From Bacilli bacterium (GTDB lineage: Bacteria; Bacillota_I; Bacilli_A; RFN20; CAG-826), in contig JAFZRR010000001.1 of assembly GCA_017619815.1 (NCBI GenBank), positions 1-35,506 on the forward strand: DNA of 35,506 bases. Direction: 5' to 3'. Made by a program: the position numbers and the translations under genes. This document shows positions 31,585 to 35,506 of the stretch, piece after piece (the first letter of the stretch is position 1; the number at the start of each line of letters is the position of its first letter). The notes under the pieces are model-generated. The model was not told where the DNA came from. It made no database searches and saw nothing but the letters and a program-made list of their open reading frames with translations.

Positions 31585-32991
31585 ATGCCATACAGTAAAC
31601 AAGAAATACATGAGATTGTTTTATCTCAACGCGAATTCTTTTATAGTGGAAAAACATTAGACTATAAATTCCGTAAGGAACAATTAAAGAAATTAAGACA
31701 AGCAATTGTTGATAACCAACAAGCTTTAGTGGACGCTCTACACGAAGACTTAGGTAGATGTGATGCTGAAGCATATTTCTGTGATATCGGTGACACGATC
31801 ATGGAAATAAATGAATATCTCCACGGACTCCGCAAATGGATGAGACCAGAAAGACATTTCTCTGGCCTTGCCTGTTTCCCATCCATGACCACAAAAGTAT
31901 ATAAGATGCCATATGGCGTTTCTTTAATTATTTCCCCATTTAACTTCCCCGTTTTGCTATCTTTAGGCGTTTTAGCCGCTTCTATAGCGGGTGGTAATAC
32001 CGCTTTATTAAAGATGAGTTCCAAATCTCAAAAAACCACAGAAGTTATTAAAAATATCATAGATAAGACATTCCCTAAAGAATATATCGTTGCTATTGAT
32101 GGTGGACATGATGTCGCTGATTTCTGCTTAGAAGAACGCGTCGACAAGATCTTCTATACCGGTTCTCCAAGAGTGGCGAAACACGTCATGGAAATGGCGA
32201 GTCAAAACCTCACTCCAGTGGCATTAGAACTCGGTGGTGAAACTGGTAACTGGTGCATCATTAGAAAAGATGCAAACTTAAAAGATGCCGCAAGAAAGAT
32301 TGCTTTCTTTAAGATTTGTAATTCCGGACAAGTGTGTATCAATATTAACCAGGTTGCTGTCGCCTCTGAAGTTGCAGAACAATTTATCGAAGAGCTCAAG
32401 AAAGCGATTGTTAAACAAGTTGGAGAACAGCCTCATTTAAATGATGAATATCCAAAACTCATCACTCATAGAGCATATGAAGGTATTGCAAGCGAAGCGG
32501 AACAGTATAAAGATCGTATCGTTTTCGGTGGTGTTGGTGATGACAAAACCGATAAATACGCTCCAACAATCATTTATCCAGTAGATATTAACGAACCAAT
32601 CGTCAATCACGAAATCTTTGGGCCATTGCTTCCAATCGTTAAATTTGATGATGATAAAGTCGATGAATTATTAGATATCATTGCTAGAAGAGAACACGGT
32701 TTAGCCCTATACGTTTTCAGCAAAAATAAGAAATGGGCCAAGAAAGTGATGACTACACAGCAATACGGTGGTGGTTGTGTTAATGAAGTTTGTCTCCACC
32801 TTATGGTTAAAGGCGTCCCATTTAATGGTGTCGGTCACTCAGGTATGGGCGCATATCATGGTATTTGGGGATTTAGAGAATTTACCCATCCGTCAACCGT
32901 CCTTTATGGTAAAACTCACTTCAATCTCCCTTTAAGGGAGCACCCATACACTAAAAAGAAAAAGAAGATTTTGGGCGGCTTTTTGAAATAA
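31585..32991 (+). CDS. Aldehyde dehydrogenase, class 3-like (468 aa)
   Basis: NAD(P)-dependent aldehyde oxidation, with the length and C-terminal basic tail of the class 3/YwdH-like branch. Present are S-P-F-N-F-P (Asn120), the nucleotide-binding loop near T-G-S-P-R (192-196), the general-base Glu215 in ALELGG, and the catalytic Cys251 in NSGQVCI. The motif normally written LGGK reads LGGE (Glu219) here. The basic tail K-K-K-K-K resembles the membrane-associating tails of ALDH3 proteins. AGAGG precedes the ATG. A Sfp-type PPTase gene follows 12 bases after the stop. Confidence 0.93.
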   Translation: MPYSKQEIHEIVLSQREFFYSGKTLDYKFRKEQLKKLRQAIVDNQQALVDALHEDLGRCDAEAYFCDIGDTIMEINEYLHGLRKWMRPERHFSGLACFPSMTTKVYKMPYGVSLIISPFNFPVLLSLGVLAASIAGGNTALLKMSSKSQKTTEVIKNIIDKTFPKEYIVAIDGGHDVADFCLEERVDKIFYTGSPRVAKHVMEMASQNLTPVALELGGETGNWCIIRKDANLKDAARKIAFFKICNSGQVCININQVAVASEVAEQFIEELKKAIVKQVGEQPHLNDEYPKLITHRAYEGIASEAEQYKDRIVFGGVGDDKTDKYAPTIIYPVDINEPIVNHEIFGPLLPIVKFDDDKVDELLDIIARREHGLALYVFSKNKKWAKKVMTTQQYGGGCVNEVCLHLMVKGVPFNGVGHSGMGAYHGIWGFREFTHPSTVLYGKTHFNLPLREHPYTKKKKKILGGFLK

Positions 32992-33003
32992 AATAGAAAT
33001 AAC

Positions 33004-33630
33004 ATGGAAATTCAACCATTCATTAAAGTATTTATCTTCGAAGGCGACCAATTAGTAGAGCCTTGTCCAATGCCTCAATGGAGAATCGATGAAATAGAAC
33101 GCGCTCATCCATTTGATAAAAGGGATAAGGAACTCATTTGGCGTGCTTTAACCATCGCTGTTAATAAAGCTTTTGGTGTGACCTTAGAAAGTCTCAATCC
33201 TCGTAAAGACTATTTAGGAAAGTTATATATCGATAACTATCATGTTTCTATTTCCCATAGTGGTAACCGTTTTATGGTGGGCTTATCCAGTCACAATATC
33301 GGTGTTGATATCATGAAGAACTCCGAATATCGTTATTACGCTTTAAGCGAAAATAAGAGTTACTGGTCTAAAGATGAACAAAAGATTATCTATGCGAAAG
33401 ATGAAATCGCACCGTTTTACATTACTTGGTGTAAAAAAGAAGCACTTTATAAGTTCTTAAATCCTGGTTTCCCGTATAAAGAAAACAAAGCTCGTGTGGA
33501 TACTACAAAATATAAATCAATGTTCCGCATCGGAAGTCTTGAACGCGAATATCACTTCTTCGCTATATGTTCTGAACTATTTAAAGAACACGTGAAACCG
33601 CAACTATTCACTAATCTCGAATTAGATTAA
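33004..33630 (+). CDS. 4'-phosphopantetheinyl transferase, Sfp type (208 aa)
   Basis: These enzymes load phosphopantetheine from CoA onto carrier proteins. Conserved motifs: HVSISHSGN (80-88), GVDI with Asp102 (100-103), and W-C-K-K-E-A-L-Y-K (142-150) with Glu146 and Lys150. The second acidic residue normally right after the GVDI aspartate (GVDIE) is Met104 here, so metal binding may use Asp102 and Glu146 as in the AcpS-like arrangement. Follows the aldehyde dehydrogenase, probably co-transcribed. Whether it serves fatty-acid ACP or another carrier is not shown; no carrier-protein gene is in the window. Confidence 0.9.
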   Translation: MEIQPFIKVFIFEGDQLVEPCPMPQWRIDEIERAHPFDKRDKELIWRALTIAVNKAFGVTLESLNPRKDYLGKLYIDNYHVSISHSGNRFMVGLSSHNIGVDIMKNSEYRYYALSENKSYWSKDEQKIIYAKDEIAPFYITWCKKEALYKFLNPGFPYKENKARVDTTKYKSMFRIGSLEREYHFFAICSELFKEHVKPQLFTNLELD

Positions 33631-33701
33631 AAGAAAGACTACTGTATAAAAAAATAAATTCAGTTATTGCATCTCTAATAACGTTGCCTTAAAAGCATAA
33701 T

Positions 33702-33728
33702 AAAAGACCCACAAATGTGGGCCTTTAT
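33702..33728. terminator. Terminator between PPTase and Hc1-like genes
   Basis: CCCACA (33708-33713) pairs with TGTGGG (33716-33721), extended by AAAG/CTTT past one mismatch. T-rich stretches flank both sides, so it may serve both convergent genes. Confidence 0.65.
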
Positions 33729-33744
33729 TAATAAATCATTAAAC

Positions 33745-33915
33745 TTATTTCTTTTCTTCTAAGATTTCAGCGCGGCGGACTTTTGCTAATTTAGCGAGTT
33801 CCATTAAAGCTTTTCTTGCTCTGCCTGCTGCGGCTTTGTTGCCCTTAACGACGAATTTTTCGTTTTCTTCGACGAAAGCTTCGTATGCGGCTTTTAATTG
33901 TTCAACTGTTGACAT
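33745..33915 (-). CDS. Histone H1-like (Hc1-type) small DNA-binding protein (56 aa)
   Basis: The core V-K-G-N-K-A-A-A-G-R-A-R-K-A-L-M-E-L-A-K-L-A-K-V-R-R (about 28-53) matches the histone H1-like Hc1 family, best known from Chlamydia and Bacteroidota, which bind DNA with a basic helix. A 5' extension in frame begins with TTG at 33933; the ATG at 33915 is preferred. The first third is acidic and helical. No Shine-Dalgarno is visible. The likely role is nucleoid packaging; overall protein charge is only mildly basic, so the binding may be weak. Confidence 0.75.
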   Translation of the reverse strand: MSTVEQLKAAYEAFVEENEKFVVKGNKAAAGRARKALMELAKLAKVRRAEILEEKK

Positions 33916-34040
33916 AATTATTCTATGAGCCAATTTCTTGGCGAAAACCTTTCTATCTTTATTAAAACAAATTTCTGACTTGAGACAAAACTTTTTTCAT
34001 TTAAGAAACCGCTATATTAAAATATAAGTAAGGTGATTTT

Positions 34041-34385
34041 ATGGCAAACTTAAGAAGATATTGTGGCCCAGCGATTTTAACCATTGATGGCAATACCATT
34101 AGAGAATATTGTGGCAAGGCTTTGTACACAATTGATGGAAATAAATTAAGAGAGTATTGCGGTAAGGTTCTTTATGAATTTTCCGGTAGTTCAATTAGAA
34201 GATATTGCGGTCCTGTTATTCTCACTTTTGATGGAAGAATTGTTAGAGAGTATTGTGGTCCCGCAATCTACGAAGTAGATGGAAATAAGATTAGAAGATA
34301 TTGTGGTCCAGTCATTTATGAGGTCGATGGATTTCTCTCTGGCGTGCAATGGGCTGCACTAATTACATTGCTCTTTGCAAAATAA
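34041..34385 (+). CDS. YCG-repeat protein: six 16-residue repeats and hydrophobic C-terminus (114 aa)
   Basis: Residues 5-100 are six consecutive 16-residue units with consensus R-[RE]-Y-C-G-[PK]-[AV]-[IL]-x-x-[IVF]-D-G-x-x-[IVL]. Cysteines fall exactly every 16 residues (8, 24, 40, 56, 72, 88), always after Tyr and before Gly, so they would line up if the repeats stack. Each unit looks like a beta hairpin with a D-G turn. The DNA copies (48 bases each, 34053-34340) differ, so selection rather than recent duplication keeps the pattern. The last 16 residues are a hydrophobic segment (G-V-Q-W-A-A-L-I-T-L-L-F-A-K). AAGGTGA gives a good start. I know of no function. Confidence 0.85.
   Translation: MANLRRYCGPAILTIDGNTIREYCGKALYTIDGNKLREYCGKVLYEFSGSSIRRYCGPVILTFDGRIVREYCGPAIYEVDGNKIRRYCGPVIYEVDGFLSGVQWAALITLLFAK
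34053..34340 (+). repeat. Six tandem 48-base in-frame repeats
   Basis: Units begin at 34053, 34101, 34149, 34197, 34245 and 34293. They keep the amino-acid pattern of the YCG repeat but differ at many third positions; the motif TATTG(T/C)GG for Y-C-G is shared by all. Confidence 0.9.
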
Positions 34386-34393
34386 AAGTTTAC

Positions 34394-34414
34394 ACCGCTG
34401 AAAAGCGGTTTTTT
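34394..34414 (+). terminator. Terminator of the YCG-repeat gene
   Basis: ACCGCT pairs with AGCGGT around a GAAA loop, followed by TTTTT. Confidence 0.8.
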
Positions 34415-34480
34415 AAATTTTAATTTAATAAAAAAAGCATTTAGTTTAGAATATCATTTAGATAATGAGGAGAATTTTAT

Positions 34481-35161
34481 ATGAATAAAAAAGTTCCATT
34501 TATCCTAATGGCGACCGCCACAATGCTTTTGACTGCTTGTGATACCAAGATCAGTCAAGACAAATTCGTCGCTCAATTAGAGGCCACAAAAGCTAACATT
34601 ACATTAGATAGCGAAGCGCTTGATAATGTTCATATTTACAACAAATTAAGCGTTCATAACATTAACTACAAAGAAGGCGAATTCGCCAGTGAAGTGAATG
34701 GTTTAATTCTTACCAGAACCCAAAAATATACTTGGATAGATGAAAATGGTAGATATTATCATTATGAAAAATCACTTATCACTAGCATAGATAAAGAAAT
34801 CACTAAAGCGGAATTTGATATCTATATGGCTACCGCTCGCGGTGAGATCTGCGCTAAACTCAACGAAGGCGTCGCAAACTGCGAAAACATGCTCAAAGAG
34901 CAAGCTGATGACAGCGTCTATTACAATGTGAAGAATTCTTTTGCGCAAACCATCAATGGTGAATATAAGATGAATTCCACAATGAACTATAAAACTACAG
35001 AAGATGGTCAAGAAGTGGAAGCGACACGCAAAACTACTTTTATCTTTAAAAAGAATTTACCAGTCAAATACACAATTAATGACAATGGTGAAAACTATTA
35101 TAAATACACCTACGGCAATGCCGAATTTAAGAAACCAGAAAATTCAGTTGCTAACAGTTAA
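34481..35161 (+). CDS. Lipoprotein of unknown function (226 aa)
   Basis: The signal peptide ends at the lipobox LTAC (Cys20). The mature protein is beta-rich with charged helical stretches, such as K-F-V-A-Q-L-E-A-T-K, and the Y-K-Y-T-Y-G-N-A-E-F end pattern of exported beta-sheet proteins. It probably sits on the outer face of the membrane. I do not recognise the family. GAGGAG spaced 9 bases before the ATG is a strong ribosome-binding site. A small hairpin follows the stop. Confidence 0.85.
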   Translation: MNKKVPFILMATATMLLTACDTKISQDKFVAQLEATKANITLDSEALDNVHIYNKLSVHNINYKEGEFASEVNGLILTRTQKYTWIDENGRYYHYEKSLITSIDKEITKAEFDIYMATARGEICAKLNEGVANCENMLKEQADDSVYYNVKNSFAQTINGEYKMNSTMNYKTTEDGQEVEATRKTTFIFKKNLPVKYTINDNGENYYKYTYGNAEFKKPENSVANS

Positions 35162-35168
35162 TTATACC

Positions 35169-35189
35169 CACGCATGATGCGTGCTCTTT
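35169..35189 (+). terminator. Weak hairpin after the lipoprotein gene
   Basis: CACGCA/TGCGTG around TGA (35169-35183) followed by CTCTTT. The next ATG (35190) lies directly after, so it may attenuate rather than terminate. Confidence 0.4.
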
Positions 35190-35506
35190 ATGAAATCAGG
35201 AAAATTTGAAGACTACAATCAAAAGGATTCAATAAACGAATCACTAAACATTAAAAAGGAGGAGAACAATTCTCCTTTTAGTGATTCTTTTGTTTTCAAA
35301 AAAGAAGAGAATAAAATTACTTGGACTAACGAAGTTGCTCCTGAAGGAAAAGAAATTAACTCTAACGAAACCCTCATCAATAAAAAGAAAGAGGAAGAAG
35401 CTCCTGAATTAGATCAAAAAGATATTGAAAAGGTCACAAACGCGACAGCGAAAGTCGGTACCGCAGTGACAACAACCGCGGCTGTAGTGACAACTGCCGT
35501 CGTCGC
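35190..35506 (+). CDS. Partial membrane protein with long polar N-terminus
   Basis: An open frame of 105 codons runs off the window end. The first 85 residues are polar and charged (Lys, Glu, Asn), followed by a hydrophobic stretch starting near residue 86 (K-V-G-T-A-V-T-T-T-A-A-V-V-T-T-A-V) that should be the first membrane helix. The plan matches the 179-residue protein at 23455. No Shine-Dalgarno is seen; the start is 7 bases after a hairpin. Confidence 0.65.
   Translation, partial: MKSGKFEDYNQKDSINESLNIKKEENNSPFSDSFVFKKEENKITWTNEVAPEGKEINSNETLINKKKEEEAPELDQKDIEKVTNATAKVGTAVTTTAAVVTTAVV

Noticed and set aside
34053..34340. CRISPR-like array
   Set aside because: The 48-base units are contiguous, coding and diverged, with no spacers.

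Overview
This window is an ordinary chromosomal stretch from an AT-rich (clearly under 40% GC by eye), gene-dense bacterium of the Bacillota/Mycoplasmatota side of the tree. Shine-Dalgarno motifs of GGAGG type, a C1/A72 initiator tRNA, a zinc-ribbon bL32, lipobox lipoproteins and many sec-exported or membrane proteins point to a monoderm, probably host- or gut-associated member of the Bacilli (Erysipelotrichia/RF39/Acholeplasma-like). This is inference; there is no 16S gene here. The standard bacterial code is used: Trp is TGG, and TGA ends two genes (in ATGA overlaps at 10524 and 23991). No prophage, transposon or CRISPR array is visible.

Layout. 1-2269 (minus): two adjacent half-transporters of a heterodimeric ABC exporter, the second one cut by the window edge. 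2316-3941: an unusual YunG-like/TM/EEP-nuclease-fold fusion. 4075-7269: an operon of a zinc-ribbon membrane protein, rsmE, an unknown protein and mtaB. 7366-8760: rpmF, deoC, rpsU and initiator tRNA, each with promoter or terminator signals. 8788-13543: two secreted lipoproteins on the minus strand (a peptidylarginine-deiminase homologue and an S37 peptidase) flank an AbrB/ABC/permease operon. 13615-14397: a secretory-type tyrosine phosphatase fold. 14398-14706: no gene, but a promoter and a strongly structured candidate RNA. 14707-17931: LOR-fold protein, a 48-residue zinc ribbon, exported and membrane proteins, and a methyltransferase. 17974-18836: rubrerythrin and tRNA-Asp/tRNA with GUA anticodon. 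19320-21056: phosphate transporter plus DUF47 partner. 21080-23437: a substrate-binding lipoprotein and permease without ATPase, divergent from a Crp-family regulator with a perfect TGTGA-N6-TCACA site between them. 23455-26259: MscS channel operon, TetR regulator and a divergent membrane protein. 26409-30861: MacB-like ABC/FtsX fusion and rimO. 30925-33630: tRNA-Thr, msrA, aldehyde dehydrogenase, Sfp-type PPTase. 33745-35506: Hc1-like protein, a six-fold YCG-repeat protein, a lipoprotein and a partial membrane protein.

Three themes link the genes. First, cell-surface handling: lipoproteins, exporters, MscS and phosphate uptake. Second, translation: RsmE, MtaB, RimO, bL32, bS21 and tRNAs. Third, oxidative defence: rubrerythrin and MsrA. 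A striking general feature is that at least eight transcription units put the ATG 6-9 bases after a -10 hexamer with no Shine-Dalgarno, which predicts leaderless mRNAs, while other genes have classical strong ribosome-binding sites. The most unusual single items are the structured RNA candidate near 14.5 kb, the class I tRNA with a GUA anticodon on a tRNA-Phe-like body, the lipid-anchored arginine-deiminase homologue and the 16-residue YCG-repeat protein.
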